DNA of 64,000 nt, taken from assembly GCA_014654705.1 (NCBI GenBank), contig JACVZY010000071.1, positions 1-64,000 of the forward strand, given 5' to 3'. The notes under the pieces are model-generated. The model did not search any database. It saw only the letters and a list, made by a program, of their open reading frames with translations, and had not been told where the DNA came from. Positions 28,555 to 38,569 of the stretch are shown in pieces (position 1 is the first letter of the stretch; each line of letters opens with the position of its first letter). A program made the translations under genes and the position numbers. Origin of the DNA: Ignavibacteria bacterium (GTDB lineage: Bacteria; Bacteroidota; Ignavibacteria; Kapaibacteriales; UBA4661).

Positions 28555-31059
28555 ATGATGAAAAAAGCTGTAATTATGGCAGGTGGCTTCGGTACACGCC
28601 TACGCCCCATAACCATGAACCTCCCCAAGCCGATGGTTCCCATGATGAATGTACCGATGATGGAACATATCGTCAATCTGCTCAAAAAAAACAATATCAC
28701 TGACATCGTATCACTGCTTTACTTTCAGCCGGAGAAAATTACATCGTATTTCGGCACCGGTTCAAATTTCGGTATCACCATGAAGTATATGCAGGCAATG
28801 GCGGATTACGGCACGGCTGGCGCTGTGCGGTATGCGCAAGAACACCTGACCGAGCGCTTCATCATCATCTCCGGTGATGTGCTAACGGATTTTGATTTGG
28901 GTGCAGCCATCCAATTCCACGAAGAGAAAAAAGCGAAAGCAACGATTGTGCTGACACAAGCCTCCAACCCACTTGCATTCGGGATTGTAATGACTGACAA
29001 AGACGGAAAAATCAACCGCTTCTTGGAGAAGCCGTCGTGGGGCGAGGTGTTTTCTGATACCATCAATACCGGCATTTACATTTTGGAGCCGGAAGTTCTT
29101 GATCTTATTCCATACCAAAAAGACTTCGATTTTAGCAAAGACCTCTTTCCGCTCATGCTCCAGCAAGGGCTTCCGCTCTATGGCTACACGGCATCAGGAT
29201 ACTGGCAGGATGTGGGTAACCTTGACCAATATCAGCAAGCGCAGGCAGATGCCATCGGCGGCAAGGTGCAGGTTGAAATCAAAGGCGTGAAGCAAGAGGG
29301 CAGCTATGTGGCTGCTTCGGCACAAGTCCATGAAACCGCAAAACTCATCGGGACAGTGATTATTGGCGAAAATGTGGTAGTAGGTCCGCGCACCGAAATA
29401 ACCAATTCTTCGCTGGGTGATAATTGCCACGTCGGATATGGTGCAAAAATTGACAACTCGGTAATATGGGAGCGCACAAAAATTGGTGATTATGCCTCGC
29501 TGACAAACGATGTTGTGACGAATGACGTAACTATTGGCGATTACGTCAAGGTAGCAGAGAACGTCTTCATTTCGGATGGCTGTACGATTGGTGATTATGC
29601 AAAACTCGTTTCCAATATCAAACTCTGGCCCGGTAAAGAAGTCGAATCCCGCGCAATACTGACGCGGAGTCTTGTCCAAGAAGAAAAATGGATGCGCGAT
29701 CTCTTCACCGATGCTCGCGTGACGGGTGCATCGAATATTGAGATGAACCCAGAGTTTGGAGCAAAATTCGGTGCGGCGCTTGGGAACTCGCTCGGCGCAG
29801 ACAAAACGGTTATCGGTAGCCGCGATGCCAATGAGGTCTGCCGGATGATCAAACGCGCTATGGCTGCGGGATTGATGTCGGTGGGGACGAATGTGGTAGA
29901 TTTGCAGACGACACCGCTTCCACTTACGCGGCAAGCATTGCTGGACGGCAAGGCTGTGGCTGGCTTTCACGTCCGGCAGTCGCCTTATTACCCGCGTCAA
30001 ATTGATATTATTTTGCTCAATTCCGACGGGCGTGATATGCAGACAAGCGCTCTCAAGAAAATTGAGCGTCTCTTTTTTGGAGAAGACATTAAGCGTGTAG
30101 CGCCCGAAGACATTGGTAGCCTGATTTTCCCAGAGCGCACCGCAGAGGCATACACCAACGCCTACACAAGCGCACTTGATGTGAAGCGCATTGCGGAGCG
30201 TCAGTTCAGCATCGTCGTGGACTATGCGTACGGTATGACTTCTGCAATCTTTCCGCGACTGTTGGGTGAATTGCAATGTCAGGTGGTCGGTTTGAACGGC
30301 TACATAGACACGCGGCGCTCCATTCGTGGCGACGAGCAGTCTAAAGCCGCACGAGAGCAAATGGGACAAGTGATGAGTTCGCTCAAGTACGAAATCGGTT
30401 TTATTATTGACCCCGGCGTAGAAAAAATTTCTGTCGTGGACGGAAGCGGGCGTTGGTACGATAATCGCTTGTTGCCAATTGTCGCAAAGTTGTTTATGGA
30501 AACCAACAAAGACCGAGCACCGTATAAGATAGCACTTTCGGTTGTGGCATCAAGTGAAATCGAAGAAGCATCAAAGGCGTACAACAACGTAACAATCGTC
30601 CGTATTCCCAACTCGCACTCAGCAATGATGGAGGCAACACGAGATAAAGATATTTTGTTCTTGGGCGATATGCGCGGAAGACTTATTTTTAGCGAATTTT
30701 TCTTTGCCAGCGATTCAATGTTTGCCATCGGCAAAATACTTGATATGTTGGCAAAAACGGGCAAAACTATCGGCGAAGTAGATAAAGAACTGCCCAGACG
30801 CTACCAGTTCAATCATCAAGCACCCTGCCCATGGGAGAAAAAAGGCTTGATTATGCGCCGCGCTATGGAATACAGCGAAGGTAAAAAGCGTGAACTGATA
30901 GACGGTGTGAAAATTATTGATGGCGACGTATCGGTGCTGTTTCTGCCGGACAAAGAGCGTGGTATTTTCCATGTTACCGCCGAAGCCGCCGAAAAAGACA
31001 AAGCAAAATCTGCTGCCGAAGAACACATCAAACTCGTAGAGCAGTGGCGCGACGAGTAA
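28555..31059 (+). CDS. NDP-sugar (mannose-1-phosphate guanylyltransferase-like) pyrophosphorylase fused to phosphomannomutase-like domain
   Basis: MMKKAVIMAGGFGTRLRPITMNLPKPMVP; left-handed beta-helix hexapeptides; C-terminal alpha-D-phosphohexomutase-like domain. Start chosen at the ATG downstream of the promoter. Confidence 0.88.
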   Translation: MMKKAVIMAGGFGTRLRPITMNLPKPMVPMMNVPMMEHIVNLLKKNNITDIVSLLYFQPEKITSYFGTGSNFGITMKYMQAMADYGTAGAVRYAQEHLTERFIIISGDVLTDFDLGAAIQFHEEKKAKATIVLTQASNPLAFGIVMTDKDGKINRFLEKPSWGEVFSDTINTGIYILEPEVLDLIPYQKDFDFSKDLFPLMLQQGLPLYGYTASGYWQDVGNLDQYQQAQADAIGGKVQVEIKGVKQEGSYVAASAQVHETAKLIGTVIIGENVVVGPRTEITNSSLGDNCHVGYGAKIDNSVIWERTKIGDYASLTNDVVTNDVTIGDYVKVAENVFISDGCTIGDYAKLVSNIKLWPGKEVESRAILTRSLVQEEKWMRDLFTDARVTGASNIEMNPEFGAKFGAALGNSLGADKTVIGSRDANEVCRMIKRAMAAGLMSVGTNVVDLQTTPLPLTRQALLDGKAVAGFHVRQSPYYPRQIDIILLNSDGRDMQTSALKKIERLFFGEDIKRVAPEDIGSLIFPERTAEAYTNAYTSALDVKRIAERQFSIVVDYAYGMTSAIFPRLLGELQCQVVGLNGYIDTRRSIRGDEQSKAAREQMGQVMSSLKYEIGFIIDPGVEKISVVDGSGRWYDNRLLPIVAKLFMETNKDRAPYKIALSVVASSEIEEASKAYNNVTIVRIPNSHSAMMEATRDKDILFLGDMRGRLIFSEFFFASDSMFAIGKILDMLAKTGKTIGEVDKELPRRYQFNHQAPCPWEKKGLIMRRAMEYSEGKKRELIDGVKIIDGDVSVLFLPDKERGIFHVTAEAAEKDKAKSAAEEHIKLVEQWRDE

Positions 31060-31101
31060 AATTTTATGCTCTACGTGATCACGAAAGTCTTGATCAGAAT
31101 A

Positions 31102-31134
31102 AACAATAGTATGGCTTCACACCATACTATTGTT
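31102..31134. other. Perfect 13-bp-stem hairpin
   Basis: AACAATAGTATGG CTTCACA CCATACTATTGTT; could be a terminator or a leader structure for the following PTS EIIA gene. Confidence 0.7.
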
Positions 31135-31195
31135 CATTCTCAAAATCTGTATCACTGTAATTTGTCCTTTATCATTCGTAATTCCGACGACCCAA

Positions 31196-31666
31196 ATGCG
31201 TATCACCGACGTTTTGAATGCCTCCTCGGTGGCTGTCCACCAAACCCATCCGACCAAGAACGATGCTCTGCATTTTATGGTTGATATGATTAGTCAGCGC
31301 GGCGGCGTTGCCGATGTGGCAAAAGTAGAATCTCTGATTTTGGAACGTGAGAATATCATGTCCACCGGTGTCGGCAAAGGCTTTGCATTTCCCCATGCCA
31401 AGACCGATGCGGTCGCGCAACCCATCGGCGCACTCATCACGCTGGATGAGCCGGTCGAATACCAGGCGCTTGATAATAAGCCAGTCAATATTATTTTTAT
31501 GCTTTTGGGGCAGGAAAGTGCCGTTGGTACTCATTTGCGCTTGCTTTCGCGGGTTTCGCGATTGATGAGCAGCGATGAATTTCGCGAAAGGCTCCTCGGA
31601 GCAAGTTCAGCAGCAGAAGCACTGGAAATTATTGGCGAGGAAGAATCACAAAAGCTGGATTTGTAA
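31196..31666 (+). CDS. PTS EIIA (fructose/nitrogen-type) domain protein
   Basis: ILERENIMSTGVGKGFAFPHAKTDAV with phosphorylatable His; FMLLGQESAVGTHLRLLSRVSRLM; start chosen at MRITDVL. Confidence 0.9.
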   Translation: MRITDVLNASSVAVHQTHPTKNDALHFMVDMISQRGGVADVAKVESLILERENIMSTGVGKGFAFPHAKTDAVAQPIGALITLDEPVEYQALDNKPVNIIFMLLGQESAVGTHLRLLSRVSRLMSSDEFRERLLGASSAAEALEIIGEEESQKLDL

Positions 31667-31725
31667 CCGTACCATTTTTCACACTTTGCACGTTCACACT
31701 TCGTACTTGCACCTTTCGTACCTCT

Positions 31726-32625
31726 ATGGACTTCCTGCGCACACACGCCGCTAAAATTGCCATTGCTATTGTTACCTTGTTCGTTGTTTTGCTCCTCGGT
31801 GAGCAACTCATCGTTAACCGTTCCAGCCGCATGAGTACTGATGTTCCTGCTAATACTCCAGCACAACAAGCTGATGATGCTTCCGTAACGACCAATACTC
31901 CACCACCTGCGACGGCGCCGCTTCCCACCTACGGCATCGAAGTTATTCGCACCATTCCTCACGATACTCAGGCATTTACACAAGGCTTGACGTTCTTTAA
32001 TGGTGATTTATACGAAAGCACGGGGCAGTACGGCACGTCTTCATTCCGCAAGCTCGATCCGCAAACAGGTAAAGTCCTCAAAAAAGTTGGTGTTGATGCT
32101 GCTTATTTTGCAGAAGGAATGGTCGTTGTGGGGGGGAAAGCATATCAGCTTACGTGGCAGTCCGGCATTGGTTTTGTCTATGATATCAAAACGTTTCAGC
32201 AACTCCGCACCTTCAGCTATTTTGGCGAAGGTTGGGGGCTTACCTACGACGGTAAAAGTATGATTATGAGCGACGGCACCAGCAGCATACGCTTTCTTGA
32301 CCCCGATTCGCTTTTAATTCGCAAAATGCTTACCGTGACTGCCAATGGCGTTCCAGTGAAAAATCTCAATGAACTGGAAGTCGTTAATGGTGAGCTTTGG
32401 GCAAATATTTGGCAAACAGATTCTATTGCTCGCATTAATCCCCAAACAGGGAATGTCCTTGGATGGATAGATTGCTCCGGCTTACTGACACCGCAAGAGC
32501 GCTCACAGGCTGATGTTCTGAACGGTATTGCCTACGATTCTAAGCGTGACGTGCTCCTGCTCACAGGAAAAAATTGGTCAAAAATGTTCGAAGTGCGCGT
32601 GAAGAATAAGGAAAAGATGCAGTAA
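31726..32625 (+). CDS. Glutaminyl-peptide cyclotransferase (glutamine cyclotransferase family)
   Basis: IRTIPHDTQAFTQGLTFFNGDLYESTGQYGTSSFRKLDP, GEGWGLTYDGKSMIMSDGTSSIRFLDP, LNELEVVNGELWANIWQTDSIARINP. Confidence 0.93.
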   Translation: MDFLRTHAAKIAIAIVTLFVVLLLGEQLIVNRSSRMSTDVPANTPAQQADDASVTTNTPPPATAPLPTYGIEVIRTIPHDTQAFTQGLTFFNGDLYESTGQYGTSSFRKLDPQTGKVLKKVGVDAAYFAEGMVVVGGKAYQLTWQSGIGFVYDIKTFQQLRTFSYFGEGWGLTYDGKSMIMSDGTSSIRFLDPDSLLIRKMLTVTANGVPVKNLNELEVVNGELWANIWQTDSIARINPQTGNVLGWIDCSGLLTPQERSQADVLNGIAYDSKRDVLLLTGKNWSKMFEVRVKNKEKMQ

Positions 32626-32708
32626 AGATGTAGTTTTGTGCTGCTATTGTTGTTGATTCGGATTCCAGCTTGAATTCAAGCAAATTTTTTCACGACACTT
32701 GACTCATA

Positions 32709-33614
32709 ATGATTATACCTACTCTTTCATTGCTTTCCATTGCTGCTATTACGTGGGATGTAAAGCCTGAAATGTTTACTTTTGGTTCGGTAACGATTCG
32801 CTGGTACGGACTGCTCTTTTCTTCCGGCTTTTTCTTGGGCTATCTTCTCATGTCGCGGATGTTTGTGCGAGAATACCGCCCCGTTACCGATATGGAGCCG
32901 CTTACGTTCTATATGATTGGCGGTACTATTCTTGGGATGCGCTTAGGGCATTGCCTCTTCTATCAGCCCGATTACTACCTTGCGAATCCCCTCGAAATTC
33001 TCCAAATATGGAAGGGCGGCTATGCCAGTCATGGTGCGGTCGTTGGGATTTCCATAGCACTCTGGCTCTATGCGCGAAAGCGTCCTGCACAGCCTTTCCT
33101 GTGGATTATTGACCGAATTGCGATTGTCGTCGCACTCGCGGCATTTCTTATTCGCGTCGGAAACTTTTTCAACCACGAAATGATTGGTCATCCGACCGAC
33201 CTTCCGTGGGCGGTTATTTTCACCCAGCGCGACCTTCTTCCGCGCCACCCATCGCAATTATACGAAGCTGTGTGCTATATTCTCACTTTCGCACTGATGC
33301 GCTTCATGTACAACCGTTACGATGCCAAAACACCGAATGGTCTGCTCTTGGGCGTATTTTTTATCTGCATTTTCGGCGCTCGGTTTGCAATTGAATTTAC
33401 AAAAGAGAATCAAGTGGCTTTTGAAAATGGTTTGCCGTTCAACATGGGACAAATACTGAGTGTGCCACTCGTTGCCTTAGGCGTGTTTTTGATGTGGCGC
33501 TCGCTTGCTCATCCCGTCATCACCTCCGACAAGCCCACAAGAGCCGCAAACACTAAACCAAACGGAAAAATATCGCATCCAAGCGAAAAATCGCAATCCA
33601 CTAAACGCCGCTAA
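32709..33614 (+). CDS. lgt: Prolipoprotein diacylglyceryl transferase
   Basis: IRWYGLLFSSGFFLGY, RLGHCLFYQPDYY, GGYASHGAVVG, RVGNFFNHEMIGHPTDLPW, RHPSQLYEA, FTKENQVAFE. Confidence 0.96.
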   Translation: MIIPTLSLLSIAAITWDVKPEMFTFGSVTIRWYGLLFSSGFFLGYLLMSRMFVREYRPVTDMEPLTFYMIGGTILGMRLGHCLFYQPDYYLANPLEILQIWKGGYASHGAVVGISIALWLYARKRPAQPFLWIIDRIAIVVALAAFLIRVGNFFNHEMIGHPTDLPWAVIFTQRDLLPRHPSQLYEAVCYILTFALMRFMYNRYDAKTPNGLLLGVFFICIFGARFAIEFTKENQVAFENGLPFNMGQILSVPLVALGVFLMWRSLAHPVITSDKPTRAANTKPNGKISHPSEKSQSTKRR

Positions 33615-33619
33615 TACCA

Positions 33620-34060
33620 ATGGACACCATGAAAGAAACGCCTATTTCCGCCGAGCAGCAACAACGCCTAGAGCAAGAGCTTTTTGAACGGGCAAAGAAT
33701 GTTTCGCGCGAAGACGAAAAAGTTGTGGTAGAAGAACTCCCCGAGAAGGTTGCAAAGGTCTTAGACTCCGTTAATCAGCGCCTTCCTATTGTGAAAAATC
33801 TGCTCGGCAAGGTAAAAACGCTCTATGCTATGCTCCGCGATAAAGAATTTGCAATGGCATGGTCGAGCAAGACGATGGTGATTGCAGGGCTGCTGTATTT
33901 CATCTCGCCGATTGATCTTCTGCCGGACTATATTCCCATTCTGGGCTATATTGATGATGCTTTTGTGATGAGCGTTGTGATGAATGCAATGGCTTCCGAA
34001 ATTGAGCGCTACAAGGCGTATATGGAGCAGAAAAGCTTCGGGAAAATTGCTTCAGAATGA
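33620..34060 (+). CDS. YkvA family protein (DUF1232)
   Basis: VIAGLLYFISPIDLLPDYIPILGYIDDAFVMSVVMNAM. Confidence 0.9.
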   Translation: MDTMKETPISAEQQQRLEQELFERAKNVSREDEKVVVEELPEKVAKVLDSVNQRLPIVKNLLGKVKTLYAMLRDKEFAMAWSSKTMVIAGLLYFISPIDLLPDYIPILGYIDDAFVMSVVMNAMASEIERYKAYMEQKSFGKIASE

Positions 34061-34078
34061 GATTTGAACGATAAAATC

Positions 34079-34128
34079 AAACCCGCTTCCCGTCGTAAAG
34101 CAGACAGGAAGCGGGTTTGTCGTTTTTT
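34079..34128 (+). terminator. Intrinsic terminator
   Basis: AAACCCGCTTCC / GGAAGCGGGTTT followed by gtcgTTTTTT. Confidence 0.85.
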
Positions 34129-34178
34129 GAACTCTGGCATACTTCTTGCTTATTTGAGTAAAAAACTGCATACCACTT

Positions 34179-36392
34179 TTGCCGTACTGCCCCATGAATA
34201 CTTGGAATACTTGCTTTCGATTGTCTTGTTTTTTTGTCTGGTGCTTGCTTGCTCTGAAGCCTGCATCAGCACAAGTTTTTACCGCGCCCACTATACAGAA
34301 TTTCGGCTCGCTCTCCTGCACAAGCGGCGTAATAACAACGACGATTGCTATTCAGAACACGGGAGTTGCCACGCTCATTCTCTCCGGCGGGGCAGTCAGT
34401 CCTACCAATGCCGATTTTAGCATTGTTTCTCCGGCAAGTATTTCTCAAGCAACCCCGATATTCATTACTCCAGGCGTAACGCAAGCAATCGTTATTGCCT
34501 ACAACCCCAGTCGTATCGGTGCTATCAATGCCTCGCTCGTCTTTGCCTCCAATGCTGTCAACGCTTCGGGTGGTATCAATTCTATTTTGCTTTCGGCACA
34601 GCGCGATTCTACGGGCTTTGTACTTTCAACAACGAATATTGTACTGAACAATATTGCTATCAACACCCCAACAACGACCATTATCACCTTGCGCAACACC
34701 GGCACAGTACCGCTTTCATTTGGGACACCGATTTTTTCGGGTGCATTTTCTCTTGACTCGATTACCCCTGCGGTCGTCTTGCCAAATGCACAGGCGCAAG
34801 TATTTGTGCGCTTTTTCGGCGCTCCGGCTGGTGTAACGACTGCTACGACATTTACCCTGCCGGATGCCTGTGGGCGAACAACGCAAATACGGGCTTTTGC
34901 GGCGGTACAGGCGCAGCCCGTTATCACAAGCATCGCTCCAAGCATCGGTACAGTCGGCACACCAATCACTATTACAGGCACGAATCTGGGTAATGCTCAA
35001 TCCATCCTGTTTGGTGATGTACAAGCACAATCATTCCGCATTGTAAGCGATACGCAGCTAACAGCAGTGGTGGGACAGGGCGCAACAGGTCTGGTGAATG
35101 TTAGCGTCGGAGGCATCGTGGCAACTGCCCCGCAAGCCTTTACGTTTATCGCACCGCCGACTGCATTGTTTGCATCGCCTCTCACGGGCGGCGCCGGAAC
35201 GGTGGTCACAATTATCGGCACCAACCTGAGCAATGTAACAAGTGTTTCTTTTGGCGGTACGCCGGCATCGTTTACGATTAACAGTCCGACGCAGATTACT
35301 GCTGTTATTGGCAATGGTGCAAGTGGTGTTATCGCTCTCTCTACGCTTGTTAGCACGGTGTCTTCTACTTTACGCTTTACGTTTGTACCCGCACCAAACG
35401 TACTATTTATTACGCCTCAGTCCGGAGCTGCCGGCACAGTAGTGACTATTGTCGGCACGAACCTCGATAGTACGCGCAGTGTAGCCTTTGGCGGTATTGC
35501 GGCACAATCCTTTACCCAAATAAGCCCAACGCAGCTTACAGCCGTCGTCGGTGCAAACGGAGCGACCGGAACGGTAAGTGTTACCACACAAGGCGGTACA
35601 TCGTCGTCGCAGCAAATTTTTACGTTTGTGGCACCGCCTGTGATTACGTTTGTCTCGCCGACAACGGGCGGAACAGGAACGATTGTCAACATCATCGGCA
35701 CGAATTTTACGAATGTAACAGGCGTGAGCTTTGGCGGCACTCCGGCTCAAAATTATATTGTCAGTAGTCCATCGCAAATTATTGCAACCCTTGGCAATGG
35801 CTCTAGCGGTGCAATTACCGTTACGACGCAAACCGGCTCTACGAGCGCCACACAGCAGTTTGTTTTTACCGCACCGCCCACTGTCACATTTTTTTCACCC
35901 ACATTTGGCGGACCCGGCACGGTGGTGAATATTTTCGGCTCGTTTTTTAACGGCGTTAGTGCTGTTACCTTCGGTGGTATTCCGGCACGGTCGTTTACGG
36001 TTCTGTCGCCCACGCAAATTCAGGCAGTCCTCGCTCAGGGTGCAAGTGGCTCTATTGCTGTCGTTGCGCAAGGTGGTGTCGGATTTTCCACCTCACAATT
36101 CATGTTCACTCCGACCAGTGTGCGCACCAGTGATGCTGTTGCATTTGAAGTATTACCCAATCCTATCAGTCATTCTGCGGTCTTGCGCTATACACTGAAG
36201 TCTGTGCAGTCCGTGAGGCTTGATATTTTTTCGATGCTTGGCGAGCACATTGCCACACTTGACGAAGGCGTACGACCTGCAGGGACACATTCGCTCAATT
36301 GGTCGGTGGGGAATATTGCACAAGGCGTATATTCGTGCCGCTTGCAGATAGGGCAGGATTGGCAAACATTACTGCTCTATGTAGTAAAATAA
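34179..36392 (+). CDS. Surface protein with tandem IPT/TIG domains and T9SS C-terminal sorting domain
   Basis: Repeated SPxxGGxGTVVxIxGTNLxNVTSVSFGGTPA...SPTQI.A..G.GASG.I.V; tail VLPNPISHSAVLRYTLKSVQSVRLDIFSMLGEHIATLDEG...GVYSCRLQIG. Confidence 0.88.
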   Translation: MPYCPMNTWNTCFRLSCFFVWCLLALKPASAQVFTAPTIQNFGSLSCTSGVITTTIAIQNTGVATLILSGGAVSPTNADFSIVSPASISQATPIFITPGVTQAIVIAYNPSRIGAINASLVFASNAVNASGGINSILLSAQRDSTGFVLSTTNIVLNNIAINTPTTTIITLRNTGTVPLSFGTPIFSGAFSLDSITPAVVLPNAQAQVFVRFFGAPAGVTTATTFTLPDACGRTTQIRAFAAVQAQPVITSIAPSIGTVGTPITITGTNLGNAQSILFGDVQAQSFRIVSDTQLTAVVGQGATGLVNVSVGGIVATAPQAFTFIAPPTALFASPLTGGAGTVVTIIGTNLSNVTSVSFGGTPASFTINSPTQITAVIGNGASGVIALSTLVSTVSSTLRFTFVPAPNVLFITPQSGAAGTVVTIVGTNLDSTRSVAFGGIAAQSFTQISPTQLTAVVGANGATGTVSVTTQGGTSSSQQIFTFVAPPVITFVSPTTGGTGTIVNIIGTNFTNVTGVSFGGTPAQNYIVSSPSQIIATLGNGSSGAITVTTQTGSTSATQQFVFTAPPTVTFFSPTFGGPGTVVNIFGSFFNGVSAVTFGGIPARSFTVLSPTQIQAVLAQGASGSIAVVAQGGVGFSTSQFMFTPTSVRTSDAVAFEVLPNPISHSAVLRYTLKSVQSVRLDIFSMLGEHIATLDEGVRPAGTHSLNWSVGNIAQGVYSCRLQIGQDWQTLLLYVVK

Positions 36393-36601
36393 TGTGCTTG
36401 AAGAAAAAAAACGTCGCGTCAATGACCATGCTAGAACGTTGGTATTGCGATATGATTACAGATGATATTTTAACGGGATAGAATTTAGTTGTATTTTTGC
36501 AGCGCTGCGGGGTCAAATTCGGTCGCCATCAACATTGAGTAGCCGATTTAGAAAGTGCAGCATCAAGTTCAATCCCCCCATCCACTCCTTTTCTCAGCAC
36601 T

Positions 36602-37702
36602 ATGGAAGCCTCAAGCCAACGCACCAATTTTTATGACATCCACAAAGCACTCGGCGCAAAAATTATCCCCTTTGCCGGGTTTGATATGCCGGTGAATTAT
36701 TCTAAGGGAATTTTGCAAGAACATTTTGCAGTGCGTAATAGTGTCGGCATCTTCGATGTTTCCCATATGGGAGAAGTAGAAATACACGGTAAAAATGCAC
36801 TGGCTTTTTTGCAAAAGCTTACCGTGAATGACGCATCAAAGCTAGAGACAGGGAAAGCCCAGTATTCTGCTATGTGCTACCGCGAGGGCGGAATTGTGGA
36901 TGATTTGCTGGTCTATCATAGAGGCGACCATTACTTTCTCGTCATCAATGCCTCGAACATCGCGAAAGACCTTGCGTGGATGCACGAAGTAGCGAAGGGT
37001 ATGGACGATATAGAAATCCGAAATATCAGCGATGAAATGAACTTGCTTGCTGTGCAGGGTCCGAAATCACTCGCAACCTTACAGAAGCTGACCGCGACGG
37101 CGCTGGAACCGATTGCATATTATAGCTTTGCCGATGGGGTCGTGGCGGGGATCCCGATGCTCATTTCGCGAACAGGATATACAGGCGAATTGGGATTTGA
37201 ACTCTATTTTCGCGGCGGTGCGGATGTTGCTGCCAACGTGTGGAATGCAATTATGAACGCCGGAGCAGAGTTTAGCATTGAACCATGCGGCTTGGGAGCA
37301 CGCGACACCTTGCGCTTGGAAAAAGGGTATTGTCTCTACGGAAATGATATTGACCAAACCACGAACCCGCTTGAAGCAGGCTTGGGCTGGATTACCAAAC
37401 TCGCTAAAGATGATTTCACGGGCAAGACACCTATTGCGGCAGCAAAGGAGCAAGGTCTCAAGCGAAAATTGGTTGGATTCAAACTGCAACAAGAAAAAGT
37501 TATTCCGCGCCAAGGATACACCTTGCACCACGACGGCAAGCAAATTGGCACAGTAACAAGTGGAGGCATCTCGCCGATACTGAACATCGGTATTGGCATG
37601 GGATACGTGGATGCGGCTTGTAGTGCGGTCGGCACAATTATTCAGTTGGCGGTACGCGGTAAAGAATTTCCGGCAGAAGTCGTAAAGATGCCGTTTGTGT
37701 AA
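36602..37702 (+). CDS. gcvT: Glycine cleavage system aminomethyltransferase (T protein)
   Basis: FDMPVNYSKGILQEHFAVRNSVGIFDVSHMGEVEI, ISRTGYTGELGFELYF, GLGARDTLRLEKGYCLYGNDID. Confidence 0.96.
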   Translation: MEASSQRTNFYDIHKALGAKIIPFAGFDMPVNYSKGILQEHFAVRNSVGIFDVSHMGEVEIHGKNALAFLQKLTVNDASKLETGKAQYSAMCYREGGIVDDLLVYHRGDHYFLVINASNIAKDLAWMHEVAKGMDDIEIRNISDEMNLLAVQGPKSLATLQKLTATALEPIAYYSFADGVVAGIPMLISRTGYTGELGFELYFRGGADVAANVWNAIMNAGAEFSIEPCGLGARDTLRLEKGYCLYGNDIDQTTNPLEAGLGWITKLAKDDFTGKTPIAAAKEQGLKRKLVGFKLQQEKVIPRQGYTLHHDGKQIGTVTSGGISPILNIGIGMGYVDAACSAVGTIIQLAVRGKEFPAEVVKMPFV

Positions 37703-37737
37703 AAAACAGCGATGGCTTTTTTGTATAGTATCGCGGC

Positions 37738-38565
37738 TTATCCACCAAACGCTGAATAGCGCATTATTCCTCGTTTCCAGACGAAAAGCGTGATGCCGTA
37801 CAGAAGAATCATCCACACGAACGCGCCGGCAAAATACGGCAAGGCAGCACTTGCCGGAATAGTCCCGACGATAAGCGATGCCGGAATATATGCCAAATAC
37901 TGGAACGGAAGCATATTGGAAACGCGCAGCACATCGGGCGGCAAGGTAGAGAGCGGCAAAAGCTGCCCGGATAAAAACCAAAAGCTAATGTCCTTCACGA
38001 CGTGAAACGTCCAAACTTCATCAAGCCAGAAGGCAAAATACGACAGCATGAGCGCAATGAGGCTATGAATCATCATGCCGCAAAGCAAGATTGGCAAGGC
38101 ACAAAGCGCTCCCGTCCATGAAAGTGATACGCCCGCCGTGAGCGTAAGCGGAACACCGACAACTATCACGAGAATTACAGTAAGCTGGAGTGAGACGATG
38201 CGCTCTGCAGTAGCTGCTGCGAGGACATAGCCAATGTGGGTGATAGGCTTGACGAGGTATTTGTTAAGTTCGCCATTGCGAATTTCTTCACCGGTGGCAC
38301 GCTCAAAGCGACCTTTCCGGCAAATGGAAGCGCATAATGTGGCGCAGACGATATAGGAGAGCATCTGCGGCAGCGTGATAGATGCAAGCGTCGTTTGGGA
38401 AGATGATTCATAGACGGCATACCAGAGATACATATTCACCGCAGCAGAAACCACCAACCACGCCAACGTATCAATCAAAAAATTTGTGCGATATTCCACT
38501 GCGTTGGCGAGTCCGGCGCGAATTACCCCCCTGTACGGTCTCCATACTTCACTCCAACGGCGCAT
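37738..38565 (-). CDS. ABC-2 type transporter permease subunit
   Basis: Six hydrophobic segments; ABC-2-like AGLANAVEYRTNFLIDTLAW...GEEIRNGELNKYLVKPITHIGYV. Confidence 0.85.
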   Translation of the reverse strand: MRRWSEVWRPYRGVIRAGLANAVEYRTNFLIDTLAWLVVSAAVNMYLWYAVYESSSQTTLASITLPQMLSYIVCATLCASICRKGRFERATGEEIRNGELNKYLVKPITHIGYVLAAATAERIVSLQLTVILVIVVGVPLTLTAGVSLSWTGALCALPILLCGMMIHSLIALMLSYFAFWLDEVWTFHVVKDISFWFLSGQLLPLSTLPPDVLRVSNMLPFQYLAYIPASLIVGTIPASAALPYFAGAFVWMILLYGITLFVWKRGIMRYSAFGG

Positions 38566-38569
38566 AGCG

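Noticed and set aside
29194-30369. 391-aa minus-strand ORF
   Set aside because: Antisense to the nucleotidyltransferase/PMM gene; composition typical of a shadow frame
37079-37981. 300-aa minus-strand ORF
   Set aside because: Overlaps gcvT and the ABC permease antisense or out of frame; both of those are strongly supported
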